64,000 nucleotides of DNA from Orthonyx spaldingii (lineage: Eukaryota > Chordata > Aves > Passeriformes > Orthonychidae), in the NCBI GenBank assembly GCA_013397795.1, contig VZTJ01003846.1, positions 2,589,816 through 2,653,815 on the forward strand. The letters are read 5' to 3'. The notes below the pieces were generated by a model. That model made no database searches, was not told the DNA's origin, and saw nothing but the letters and a program-made list of their open reading frames with translations. Positions 27,101 through 39,360 of this stretch are shown here, piece by piece. Both the position numbers and the translations under genes were made by a program. Each line of letters opens with the position of its first letter. Position 1 is the stretch's first letter.

Positions 27101-28332
27101 GGCAAAATGGGGGCTTCTTTGCTACACTGCAAGAGCCTGTGAAGTTCTACAGTATTATGCGCAGTTATCTTAAATACGTGCTTTCATGAGGGTTGTCTGT
27201 AAGTGAAAATAGTCAGGAGGGTTTGAAGAGCCCTCAAGCAGTCAGGCTCAGCCAGCCAATTTAATGGGTTTTAAAAGAGCCATCCTAAATATTTACATGC
27301 TCCCTGGACACGGGTAGTTACAGATAGGGAGTCCTTTGCTTCCTTCTTCCCTTCTGCAACTCCTCCTGTGACACAGAAGCAAACCCACTCTTGTGGATAA
27401 GCCTGAAGTAATTGTATGCCAGTAACTAAATTTCTGAATTCAGAAATCTTTATACGAAAAGGCTAGCTGGAATATTATTATGTTTAAGGGGATGATTAGT
27501 ACTGTATCTCTGATTTTAGTCCAAATTCACCCACTAATAAGACTCAGATCATAAACTTATCTCAAAATGCTGAGATAAGTTCAAGTCAACAGTGGTATTT
27601 CTTGGTTGGTTGGCTAGGGTTTACATGTACTTTTGGCTCTTTTTCTTTTTTTCTTGATTTTTTAACTCTTATATTGAACCTAGATCATAACTCTGATGAT
27701 TTTTTGGTGTAGCCACAGGGATTAGAAATTAGTTATGTTACTTTTAAATCAGTCATTAAATTACTGTTTTGTACCAGAGCTTGAGATTTTGATCTTAAAA
27801 TGTCTCTTCTGCAAAAGAAACTTCAGTTAGACTCATTTAATCTCTTCTCTCTTTCTTACCTTTAGCTGTATGCCTGGTGTTCAGCTCATTGTGATGAGGT
27901 AGTTTCTTTACGCTATTATGTGGGTTCAAGTGCACCAGTTGTACTTTTCTTGAGTGCTCTGTCTTTCATTTCAAGATTTTTAAAATTACTCTCAATATTA
28001 ATTTGTTAAATTGTCAACCATATTGAAGAGGTGAGCTATAGTGGACCTATCCTCAGTAGTGTTTAAGTTCTTCCACATGGTAAGTGCTTCTGGTTTAGTA
28101 TTTTAAATGTTACAAGAATTTGAGACCTAAATTCTCAGTATTTTTCTGCAAGGGTTACTCAGATTGGTGATTCTGATTAGATGTAAAGCCAAAAATAAAT
28201 CGATGACTCTTTTTGAGAAAAGCTGGTGTAAACTGTCAACCTGTTGGTGAAAGTCCCTGCAAGTATATCATTGACTTTCTGTTTCCTGCTATACCAGTGG
28301 TTCATTGGCTTTCTGTCCCACAGGGGCTGAGC
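24181..28332. other. Intergenic upstream of MAP1LC3C; no gene supported
   Basis: Two overlapping open frames on opposite strands at 25128-25532 and 25305-25664 are the longest here but neither shows a known family or a matching splice-site pair. The rest is AT-rich without recognisable elements. Confidence 0.5.
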
Positions 28333-28684
28333 TCAAAGTCTAGGAAAATGTTGAAAAGGAAAAATATTATTGGATCTTCCTTTCCTATCATCTCCTCTCT
28401 TGTTATCATTACTAAGATACAATGTATTAGGTTTTCTGTCTACAGAAGAAACAGAATTGATGCTGTTGTTATTAGGATTTCCTTGATCATCTCTTTGAGA
28501 AACTAAAGCAGTGTTCTTCTTGTGGACTGTAATCATGGGACACAATTTCTTTCTTATCTTACTGTGTCTGCTGTTTGACTTGGTAGAACATTTGCACTCT
28601 GGTTTGCTGGTTTTAGTAGTGCTGCAACTGTGAGTACAGATCTCAGTGCTGGTGCCCTGGTGAGAAGTAACAGCATCACTTCCT
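28333..28684 (-). other. Exon-like open frame, unidentified
   Basis: On the minus strand a strong acceptor (pyrimidine-rich, ...CATTTTTGCAG) is followed by an open frame of 116 codons beginning RGSDAVTSHQGTSTE, rich in Ser, Asn, Lys and Arg (KIRKKLCPMITVHKK, then NDNKRGDDRKGRSNN), ending FPFQHFPRL and stop at 28333. I do not recognise a domain. It could be the last exon of an unknown gene or lncRNA, or chance. It lies between MAP1LC3C and the LRIF1-like gene, both also on the minus strand, but no linking exon was found. Confidence 0.25.
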
Positions 28685-30248
28685 CTGCAAAAATGGATAT
28701 AAAAGTTACTCTTTGTCCAAATATGATCATAATATTGTTTGAAATGCTTTTCCTTCCACACAGGTCTTTAAAGTATTTTGTCCAGTGTAGTTCAGTTCTT
28801 TTCAGATAGGATGTCTTTGGCTTTATGTCCAGCCTTTTCCTGGCCTCCCTGTTGAGACTCCCAGGAATGTGTCAGACAATGCCAAAAGTATCTGTTGGGT
28901 TTTGGTTTGTAGATACTGGAAACTGGTTTCTATTTTAACCTTCAAAAAGGGTGTTATAACTGACAGAGAGTAGAGGATTTTAAAAATAGCTTCAACATGT
29001 CCCTGTGAAGCTGGCAGCTTTGTTGTTTGACCCTTCTGACAGAAGGGTCAAGAGAGTCAAGCTCTTTCAGCACTGAAAGTCTCATCAGGAGAGCAGTACC
29101 AGAGTTTCCAAGAGTGACTGGGACCCCTTGGATACCTCTTTTCTCAGGTGCATGTTTAAGAGGCCTGATCCCTACTGGGAACTTGTTCAGCCCTTAATGG
29201 AAATCTGGACTCTTAAGGTATGCACATTTAGGTACTCAGAAACTGTGGCTCTCAGGACTTTTAAGTCCCTTTTAAATGATTTCAGCAGAAATGTCTAAGG
29301 CTTAGACAGGTCCAAATTCAAACACTATAGAAAAAAGTCTAAGTATAAAGGAAAGATTAGATTCCTTCTCTCCAGTATCAAGACTGTAACTTTGTTTCAG
29401 AAATCATTTTTAGGGAATTTGCTAAGATGTTAGGAAAAATGCCAAGTTTAATATATGTAAAAGAGAGGGATGTTGCTCAGCTGTTTTAGAAGAGGGACCC
29501 CCAAATAGCTATTCTTGGTGGCTCCACTGAGTTCTGTGATCTTAAACAAGTCCTGGGACGCTGGCCAAGCCCCTGAGCCATATAACGTACTTGGCCGCGT
29601 AACAAATGCATTGCAGAGCTCAGCTCATACTCGTGCTACTCTTCTTCCATGAAGACTTAAATCTCTTTTGAGAAGAGATTTTGTTCAAGCAGAACATAGT
29701 TTAAGGTTTTTTACCTGAACAGGAGCAGAATCCACGTCCTATGCATATTAAGTCCCTCTCATGAGGATACAGATACGTGAAAATACCTCCCCTCTCTCAG
29801 GCCAACTCAACCTCCAATGCAATGCAATTTGGTAACTCCTGGTGAAGATATTTTTACCATTAAACTCTTCTGAGCTAGGCATCTTGCCACTTTTGTGTGG
29901 CTCTTCTTTTTTCAGTTTCCCATAACTGCAAGCACAGGAAACTAACCTGGGCTGGTTCCAGCCTGCTGTGAGCTGGCTATAGCACTCTGGCACTAGGCAG
30001 TGATCACTATAAAATGATACTTTTTCTAACAATGAAGAATTACCACAAGAAGGGTTTGCTTTGTGTGAAGGCTGAACTTAGACACTGGATTAATTTCCTA
30101 GCTGTGTCACAGCCATCCTGGGTGCCTTCAGAGCATCTTTCACTTCTGATGGGATTTTCAACAATATCTACAAAAGAGAGGTGTCAAATTTCTCATTTGT
30201 GCTTAGTGCAGTGATTAAGTATTTGCAAAAACCTGCTAGCAGTGATTC
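28685..30248. other. Intergenic, no gene seen
   Basis: No supported exon. Contains a perfect 11-bp inverted repeat at 29027-29051 and, around 29555-29630, a CpG-bearing patch with a TATA-like string (ccatataacg) that contrasts with its surroundings; see findings. Confidence 0.4.
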
Positions 30249-30414
30249 CTACAACTTAGCTACACGTGGCATGAGAAACCACTTCCATTTGTTTATTCTG
30301 AACCTTCTGGTCATTAGTCGTTTAATCCAACGATCCTTCATTCTGGTACTGGAGGACAGGACAATCATCCCCTGTTCACCCAGTCTGACATACCACTCAT
30401 CTTTATAAATGTTC
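30249..30414 (-). other. Exon-like open frame, unidentified
   Basis: A good minus-strand acceptor (TTTGTTTTCACACTGCAG) precedes an open frame reading NIYKDEWYVRLGEQGMIVLS then STRMKDRWIKRLMTRR, ending at a stop at 30249. The composition (charged, amphipathic, two Trp) looks protein-like, and the 'MKDRW' region vaguely recalls the last helix of PH domains, but this is too short to assign. A donor within it (AGAAG|GTTCAG) is weak. It may be chance. Confidence 0.2.
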
Positions 30415-33400
30415 CTGCAGTGTGAAAACAAAACACTGATTTCATTCTCAGAAATAACAGTTGAAACCAAATATTTTTTACCTTGAATGATCAAATTAAG
30501 CAACAGGAAGTGGCCTGCCTATACACAGCTTGCCCTGCTGTTTTGCAGCTTCCAGGTAACTGTTGATTTAAGTACAAGTTGTTGTCCCTGTTTTCTAAAT
30601 TCGAGTGTCCAAGTTATAAGATTTTTGCATACTGTTTGATTGGCATTTCAGGGTTATTTGAAAAAAAAGAAAATGGGAGGTTGGGGTTTCCACAATCGAC
30701 ATTGACTCAGGCACGCAAGAAGCAAGTCTGCAGAAGGAGAAGGTGGAGTTTTTCATATAAGATGTTTTCTCATTTTAACCACACTGTGACAGACCGTAAT
30801 GAAAACTCCAAAAACTTCAGTCAGCCTCTGGCTCTGTGCAAACCTACAGGGGACATATGTGTTTGCCTGATAGGCAGAAAACCATTTAGAGGCTGGGAGT
30901 TGATTCCCTGTGGTCAGGGAACTTCCAGAAAGATATGAACAGAATGCAAGTGTGTTCCAGAATGGTTTGGGCTTCAAGCATGCAGTGAGTAATATTTTTT
31001 TCTACCAGATAGCAGTAGAAAGTAGAGCTGTAAAAGGTCTGCCTATATGAAGGTCTTTAAGAGACACAAAACAATTTTTGCACAATACAGCACGTCAGAT
31101 GCAAGTTCAAACAATCCAGGATGTATGTGCTGCAGCCCAAGGTTCAGGCATGGTTTATTTAGGATAATTGCCCAGCAGGGTAGTTGTCCCTTTCTGGAGT
31201 GCACTAGAAAGTCTAAAAGTACTAGAAATATCATCTTGCAATATTTCTCAGTACCTTTATCAAGATAACAAATACTTAAATTTTCCCTGGCATCATAGTC
31301 AGCAATCCGCAAGACCTCATTCTCATACTAAGGAGTAATATTCCTACTACAGAGCAGCTGGACTGCTAATTAAACAAAAAAAATCCCTTATATCTCCAAA
31401 AATAATATTGCTAAATAACCACCTGTTACAGAGTTATATATGTTGATAATGGTTTCAGTGCGGGGGGAGGCATTATTTGTATTTTCTTCATGTGAGTGTC
31501 AGCTGAGTGCTAAAGACCCCTCTTGTGCTGGGTGCAAAACACATCCTGTACAAAAGGATCATCTTGCCATAGTTTCCACCCTGAGCAGTGGAGAAATCGC
31601 TTGTGTTTGTAAGGGGCAAAAGAAACATTAGTATGTCTCTGGGCACTCTCTCAAATGGGACAGTGGTTTTGGAGTGCAGCCAGCTGGAGCTCAGCCACTC
31701 TCTAAACATCACACTTGAAGAGAGACCAGAAAAAGATTCCCGACACTCAAGTATGTTGCGGGAGTTTCCGTAAATTGAAACTTCAATTCCCATTGTTAGC
31801 ACTATCACAAGTGCACAAATGGTTCTGTATCCACTGCCTTTCTCCTTTGCATTATGAAAACTGGTGCCTTACACAGAGCTTCCGGATGAAAATATTAGGC
31901 TTAAAGTTTCCTCATAGAACAAATTTTATGTGATAGAGTCCATGTTTTAGGATCTAAAATTTCTTGCACTTGGTGAACTTTTGCTGGTCCAGAGTCCTGA
32001 AGTAACCCCACAGCCATCCCCCAGGAGACTGGCCAAGGAGTAAGGGAGTCTGGGAAGTCCCAGCCTTCAGTGACACTGATACCTGGCTTTGCTGTCAGTA
32101 TTAGGACAGAGGCAGCTTAGCTGAGCTGTTCCAGTGTCTGAGCAGCTTCCTGCTGACTGGAGAACTGGGAAGAATAAAAAGCTTTCATCTAATTCAAACC
32201 GAAACCAATTTCTGAGAAAATGAACTTTCCTGTTAGCAGGAAACCCCCTTTCCCAGATGTCCTCAGTTCTAACCTGGATGACTTCATCCTCTCATCTCCA
32301 CTCAGGATGCTTGTGCTTTTTGACTTGCGGAGTTTCAGTACAGAAAGGAAATATACAAACATAGTGGATTATAATGATTGATGTTAATGAGAAGCACAGA
32401 AAGGAATTATCTATATTTAAAGTCCTAATGTGTTTCCTAACACTGTTTCTCTCTACATATCTTGGTAAAATCAGACTAGGTTTTAACAGATGGTGTTATA
32501 TATAGTTCCAGAAACAAATAATCTGACTACTGTAGTTGGAAGGGAATTTACTCTGTCAAAGTCTAGATAGTTTTTAAGTCAACAAATCTATAGTTATAAA
32601 TCCATAAAATATGTAGGCCAGAAGGAAAGGTTAGGTCTTTCCCTCTCATGTCATATGTAACACAAGCAATAGATTTTCACCTGGTTTATACCACATTTAT
32701 ACCAGCCTTTCTTAGAGCAGGAGGCTCCTGCAAAGTGGTGAGGGTGGTGGCTCCTGTGGGAGAGGGCAGAGGCCTTCCACAGAGCAGGGGAGGAGGAACT
32801 GGAGAAGGTGGAAGCAGCTTGGCCCCTGGCCAAAATGGGAAACTCAGAAGCTGCAGTCATTGATAAGTTCAGAAACGTTATCATCGTGTGATTGAAAATG
32901 AAGGACTCTTCCCCCAGGATGCTTGTTAGAACTCCCAGCAAAGGTTTGTGACTGCATTTGCCATAAGCTCCTGTGCATTTTGGTAATGGGATTGAGCCAA
33001 AGGATTTTAATGAAGCACACTACCATCCACTAAAATTAACAAACATGCTGAATACCAAAATCAGGTAAACAATTTAAGCATTGTTTTTGTGTTACATTGT
33101 AATTTCCAAATCATCATTTGTATGTGCTGTTCACAATACTTTGCAATTCTACTCTTCTATCTCCATGTTCCACAATTTTCTAGGATCTGTCATTCTCTTG
33201 CCCTCTGCACATAACCTACTTACCATTTTTCTCTTGCTCTATCAACACTATTGTTTATGTATGGAATAGTAGATGTATTATGTATTTAATTATATCCTTA
33301 CCAATTATTCTTCCATTTCATTTGATGTTAGAATATGATGCACTTTTTTCCTAGATATTCCAGTTCCTTTGATAATAGTTATTATTCTTCTTGTAAATCA

Positions 33401-34995
33401 TGTCTTGCATATAAAACAAAACATTTTGTACAGGTGTTCCCTTTAGCCAGAGGCACTAGGATTTGAAAGGTCCTCCATCAAGACTCAACAAATGTAGGTT
33501 AATCCCACTGTCATAACCTCTACATGAACTTAATTTTTATGAAAGAAACCAGAGCAAGATAGAAATGAGGAGTAACAACTTAAAGAAGATGTAGCATCTT
33601 TTTATTACTTGAATGACTCTACATGCAAAGAACACAGTCTGTGGGAAATGACAGAATGTAACAAAATGAATGTAATCTGCAAAGAAAAAGACATGGCAGC
33701 AGAAAATAATGAAAAGCAGTCACAGAAACAGTTCAGGTTAATGAGAACTACTAATAACATTGGTGTACCTGAAACTTCTCAATAGCAGTCCAGCAAGTGG
33801 AAGCATTTGTGTAAAACAGCCAAACATGAAATATTTTGCTAGGTATTTGATCCTATTTGATTTCTGGAACACATGTTGAGAAATTATCAGATCTATAAAT
33901 GGAGAAACACCATAAAAATTTGATTATTCTAAGAGTCTGCCTTGGCATATTTACTGTGAAGGAAATTTTTAGGAGAAATGACAGCCAATGCTAATTTTCT
34001 TACTTTCATTTGAGTACTGGCACAAAGGAAAAAGAAAAAACTAATCCAGGAGTTGTACCTATGGTTTTTTTTAACATAACTCTTCTTTGAAGAGTTTTCT
34101 CTACCTGACCTCAAAATATTTCACAAGAAGATATAGTATATTTTCATGAAAGCTGAGGGTACAGCAATGATACTTCCATTCAGAGACAACAAAAACAGTT
34201 GTCCGTTGACATTTGAGAATGCCAAAAACATTCTCAAAGATCTTGGAAAAGCTGGGTGATGATGGCTTAAAATCCAGTTGACAGAAATGGAAGTTTAGTG
34301 TTGAATATGAGATAATAAACAGATCAAGAAGAAATGTTGATTTATTATTGATCACTAATTTATCTGCAGAGTAAAAACTTGAACCAAGGTATACTGAAAT
34401 GATACAGGATTCTGGAAATTCATGTCCAAGCTACCTGCTGAAAAAATCTGAAGAGTTTTGTTGTAGAAAAATACAAAATGGACACAACAGGTGAATTTGA
34501 ATGGAGAATTTGAAAATGTCAGGGATTAGAGAAAGCAAACACCTATTCCCAGAGGCTCTGATGATATTGGGCAAAACTGCCAAATAATAGACATAGGGCA
34601 AGACTTTCTCAAAAGCAGGGCAAGACTTTCTCAAAAGCAGGTCAATGACTATAAACATGTAGCTTGTGCTTCTGGCACCTTCACTTGAAATGAATAGCAA
34701 TGCTCAAATCAGAAAGACCCCAGCACAGGTATGAAGAGTTTCCTGTTTCTGCCTGCGAGACACACATTGGCACAGACAGACTGCAAACCATTCCTATCAG
34801 TAAGAGATCAGCAGGTACTTTTTCTACTTTCAGTTGCAGTTGTATGAGTGCCAAAGAGAAGGCAGAGGTAGAAAAGACTTCAGCAGTAATTGGCATTCTA
34901 TCTCCAGTTTTTGGAGGAAGTGCCAGGGCAGGCGGCGGGGCAGGAAGCGAGAGATCCTGACATTTTAGAAGTAGCTGTGGTGAGGTTCTCTAACA
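30415..34995. other. Intergenic downstream of the LRIF1-like gene
   Basis: No supported exon. A short tandem duplication lies at 34596-34640. Open frames at 31488-31808 and 34101-34700 (minus) were examined and not accepted. Confidence 0.4.
34596..34640. repeat. Two-copy 22-bp tandem duplication
   Basis: gggcaagactttctcaaaag followed by 'ca' occurs twice in direct succession with no mismatch, copies starting at 34596 and 34618. A recent slip or duplication. Confidence 0.9.
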
Positions 34996-35139
34996 GAAAA
35001 TGTTTTGTCATGGAGTTAAATGCTCAATATTTTTGAAAATTATACTAATGCTGAGTAATAAACACTTAAGGGTGAAGTATACTTCATATTTGTATACAGA
35101 GAGGTAATTATATGTGGCACTTCCTCTAAGTTCTCTGCC

Positions 35140-37024
35140 CTAACGGCTACCTTTCTTTTTAAGTGCAGAAGCTTTGACAGTCAACTTCCTAAGCTCAGAG
35201 GGACTTAGTCTGTTGAGTACAACTCTTACACTTTTAACAAGACCAAATTTCTTTCTTATTTCCTTGTCTTTATCCTGATGTGCTTCTTCATCATTACTTT
35301 CTTGCAAGCCCTCTTTGGATGGGAATGCAGTCTTATTGAAGAACTGAAATGGGAAAGAGTAGAACTTTATTATTGGGAAGTGAGTGTTGAGTAGTCATTT
35401 TCCTGCCACCCCAGTTTATTTTCGCAGCCTCACATACCTTGGGGATGTGGCTTTGCAAGAAGAATTTAATTCAGGAGGGATCTTGCATGCCAGCCCTTCT
35501 CTATTCTTCCATTTTTACTTTAAAAAAATCCTCATGATGGCACTTATCGCCTGTTTTCAGAAACCCAGCCTTCTCCCTTGGGAAATATCTTGCCATTATA
35601 TTAAATTTTGTCCTACTGTTCTCTGAATAGCAATAACTGCACTGCTTTTGTTCTGTTCAAATACTAGAAAAATCTTGGTATATCTCAAGACTTATTTTTT
35701 TCTCAGCATTATGTAATTTTTTTTTTAACAGTAAAGTCTTATAGGCCTGCAAACCTTAATTTGATTTCCTCTATAGTGGTTGTATCCACTGGATTTCTGT
35801 TTAGCTTCCCCACAAAAGTATGAACAAAACCAGGTCACTCATCTTTCACAGCCTTTGCCCTGTTATCAATATTCTGAATAGTGCACTTTTCATTCAGCTA
35901 TGCCTAAGAGGAGAGCAATTTACTGTTCATACATAGATGCTCACCTGTTCATCATAGGTTACTACCTGCTGCCTTTTTCCAGCAAGAGGGGAGCAGTTCT
36001 TGGGCTGAGAGACTGTAGTCATCTTGTGTGAAGAGAGATGTGTTTCATTTGACGTTTTCTTTTGGGGTGTGGGTGTAGCACAGGTTGCAAGAGATTTTAT
36101 GTTCTGTTTCACGGCATCCTCTCTCAACAGCAGTGGATGTGGAACTTTGAATGTTAGTTTATGGACGGAACGACACGTAATGAGCCAAACAACAGTCTTC
36201 ATAAACAACATATGGTGGCCAGCTATTTTCATGTCTGCTGCCAGATCTTCATGCCTCATTACATATAGAAGGTAGACTTGACCATTATAGATCATTAGAG
36301 CATTTCCCTCAAAGAGAGGAATTTCTGATTGCTCTCCAACAGGACTAATAGATGAAAGTGTTAACATATTCGTATAATCCTTATTCTTTATATTGGTGAG
36401 TGACTTTAAAATTTCTGAAACAACACTGTTAGATGACTTTACAATAAGAGGATAGGATCTTGCTGTCTTTCCATCTGGCTGTTTTTTTGCAAACTCTTTC
36501 ACTGGGCTTATTTGGCAACATTTCTCATCCTCCATTATATCAGGACTAGAACAATGTCTTGTTAAGTCTGGGCTGCTTGGTATTAAAGACTTCGAAAAAT
36601 TTTGCCAGAATGATCTGGAACTCTCTTGCATCTTTATTATTGGCCATATGTAAATTACAGATTGTGTTTCTGTAGCTTGCCTTACTTCAGTGACCCTTCT
36701 CGCTGAAGCTAACAGTAGTTGCTGTAGTTTTGATGGGAAGAAAGATAGTGGTATTGATGCAATTTGGGCTTGTTGTGGTATCTCTAGATCAGGTTTTAAA
36801 ATCTGTGCCTGAGGTTCTTTGGTAACTTTAAGAGGATCAGAGATTTCAGAAATGAATGCTTTGTCTTCTTGATTACCATGAGTTAGTGAGAAGCTTCTTT
36901 GCAGAGGGTGCTTTGCAGCTGAGGTTTCATTACTCTGAGCCTTAAAATCTGTTGGGAATTTTCTTCTGCCAGCAGAGGTCATGCCACTATTTTCTAACAG
37001 GTTGAAATCTTCCTCACTGTTCAT
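35140..37024 (-). CDS. LRIF1-like protein (ligand-dependent nuclear receptor-interacting factor 1 family), compact
   Basis: Two coding exons on the minus strand: 37024-35945 (360 codons) and 35343-35140 (67 codons and stop), joined in phase 0 by a 601-bp intron with donor GAACAG|GTGAGC and acceptor CCCATTTCAG. LRIF1 binds nuclear receptors, HP1 and SMCHD1 in the nucleus. Three blocks match LRIF1: IPLSFFPSKLQQLLLASAR with SVIYIWP (residues about 99-130); VKSSNSVVSEILKSL to EGNALMIYNGQVYLL (about 200-255), which matches human 'VKSSNNVASKILK...DNALVMFNGKVYLL'; and EIRKKFGLVKSVRVVLNRL in the second exon, matching 'EFKKIFGLTKDLRVCLTRI'. Total about 427 residues against roughly 770 in human LRIF1; the C-terminal coiled coil and the long middle part are not seen, and no PxVxL motif was found. 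The ATG at 37024 is the first in frame after a stop in the same exon. Spliced structure argues against a processed retrocopy. It may be a paralogue or a fast-evolving orthologue, so I give no symbol. Confidence 0.8.
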
Positions 37025-37159
37025 TTGCTGATGCTCTCCCACCAGAGCAGATTAAGCCCTGGTATCTACCTCCTAACCAGCGTTGTGGTTTGACTTAATG
37101 GATTCCGTTTAGACAGATGAGCTTTTGTGACGGGGCAGTCATACACGTTGGAAAGGCTT
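37025..37159 (-). other. Probable 5'UTR part of the LRIF1-like first coding exon
   Basis: A strong acceptor (CATTCTCTTTCCTCCAG, exon starting at 37159) lies upstream of the ATG at 37024. The coding frame is closed by TAA about 40 nt before that ATG, so this stretch would be untranslated. It contains a 16-codon-scale upstream ORF starting MTAPSQKLI. The true first exon was not located. Confidence 0.4.
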
Positions 37160-39360
37160 CTGGAGGAAAGAGAATGCAAAAGGAGTTTCAGCAGGTCTCA
37201 TCTATTTTCACCTCTTTCCTGAAGGGCTTCACCTGTGCAGCTGACATGTTTACAATAAAAGTGGACAGAAATTAAAATTTGATTACATGTTTGTAAATGC
37301 ACACAGATATTTTTCTTTGCTACCTCAAAGAAAATTAATAAACAGAAATATATTTGTCATTTAAGTATTAACTGCAGGTCATCTAGCCAGTAGAATTTTT
37401 CTGCAATAGTAATTTGCTGTGAGATACTTCCAATCTTGACTTAAATGGGCAGTGAGTTTCTGCTTGCTTCCATAGGAATTTACCCAATACTGCAAGCTGC
37501 TGGTGGACAGGATCTATTTTGTTTAGATGTAGCACTCCCTCATGTAAGAAGATACAATCTTCTTAGACACAACACTGTTAAAATCAATGCATATTTTTAA
37601 TAAAAATGGTCTTAACCAAAGACCTTTACATCAGTTTTGTACTTTGCTGGCAAAATACTTTGACTTCGGCAGTCAACCCCAGCCTACACTACTCGCTGCT
37701 GTAGCAGAATCAGACCCAGTTGCTTTGTCACGGCTTTTAATAAAGAGGTTAAAAAAGCCAAAAATACAAGTTCAGATGTTTATCTGATACATATTAAAAT
37801 CTTCTAAGCACCAGTGAAATTGTAGAATGCTAAACAATCATAAGTACATAGTTGAATTTACAGGAGAAGGAAACATGAAATTTAAAGTTGTACCCTGAGA
37901 GAAATTAACAAATTAACTTTGAACTAACTGTTATCCGGTGGTTATATTCTCCTAGGAATAACCTACTCATCTTAGCACTACAGACTTGATTTTGTAGAAA
38001 GGAAACATCCACACTCACATTACTTGCATGTCAATCACACAACTCTAAGGTGTCTTTTGGCCTTCCTAAATATTAAAAACACAGTGAGTTTCACCTCCAT
38101 AACTGAAGAGGTTCTACTACTTAACTTACAAAGAGAAATGTAATAAAGATGAGTTCAGCAAGCCTCTGTTTAGGATCATAAAAATCAAACTTTCTGAGTC
38201 TTTTATCTAGTAAAGATGAATCAACTGAAAAATAAAATGACACTTCATCCTCATCTAGGCTCTATCCCTGGCATTTATGATGCATACATTGAGATGTAAT
38301 CACCCAATTCCAGGACTCTAATCAAGAATAATTAAAAATAATTATATCAGTTGTCAGCAAGTTATTTGAATAATTAATTGTACATATAGGAGGAGTGAGG
38401 CCTTCTGTAGAAGCAGACTGTAAATCAAATTTTTTCCTTTGCTTTATCTGATGAGTGGGGGTTTTTTTGTTCTGTTTTGTCACTTCTGGTTTTAAGGGGT
38501 TTACTACATCCAGCATTGTGGTATGATAGGACCAATCTTCTGATCTAGAAAGTCTCTTAGCATCTTAAAAAATGGGAAGTCTCAGAAACCTTGAGGCACA
38601 GCAATTAAACTAAAATTGAAGAAAAAAAGGTAAGAATAAAGGTTTATATTTTTGAGATAGAGACACCCTGGTTAATTGTGAAGCCAGCTGAAAAAGAGGC
38701 AAATATCGCTGCAGAAGAGAGTGTCTCTGATTCTCAGAAGTCATAGCTCATCTGTGAAAGCTCTGAACTGATTGATACAGTGGTGGGGCTTGTTTGGTAT
38801 AGTCTCCAACTTTGATGATTAATGTACTGTAACTTACAGTGTACATCTTAATATATAGTAGTGACCTTGGTTGTGTCATTTTGTCAGTCCTTGAGTTTAA
38901 AAGATTACACCTTGTGTCATGGGTCTCAAGGTTCTCAATAAAACTGGAAAAGAATGACTATATTTACATGCCTTAAAATGTCCTTATTTTTACCCCAAAA
39001 AAAAAATCTGAAAGAAATCCTTCTTTCTTCTTCCACCTTAAAATTTGCAGACTGCAAAGCAGAATCTTATACTTGGGAACTGAGCAGCACGGATTTCCCT
39101 ATTACTTCAAGGATATAAATCTTTTCCATCTGAAGTGGTCTCACAATCTCATTTTTATGACTGTGGCTCACCATTGCCATGTCTTCTCCAGACATGAAGA
39201 CAGCAAAGGGTCTTAAGAGAACTCACAAAAATGACTAAAATTCATATTTCAAGTTTCCTTATTTTTTGATAAAAATGGTCATGCCCATGCAAGGGGTCCT
39301 TCTAGCCCAGTCCCTGCCTCTGATGGTGGCCAAAAGCGAAGACCCAACAATAATTTGAGT
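37160..39360. other. Intergenic between the LRIF1-like gene and PPIL4 (AT-rich part)
   Basis: No exon supported. A short plus-strand frame at 37587-37787 ends beside a taataaag hexamer near 37739-37745, but has no family similarity. A first exon or promoter of the LRIF1-like gene should lie somewhere here. Confidence 0.4.

Noticed and set aside
31588..31773. Plus-strand frame with Ig-like look (NGTVVLECSQLELS)
   Set aside because: Single short frame without the second cysteine/tryptophan pattern of an Ig domain, no splice sites, and an equally open minus-strand frame.
34101..34700. Minus-strand frames that could be forced to resemble a decayed RhoGEF DH domain
   Set aside because: The resemblance needs many free substitutions, there are no convincing splice sites, and part of the frame is made by a recent 22-bp tandem duplication.
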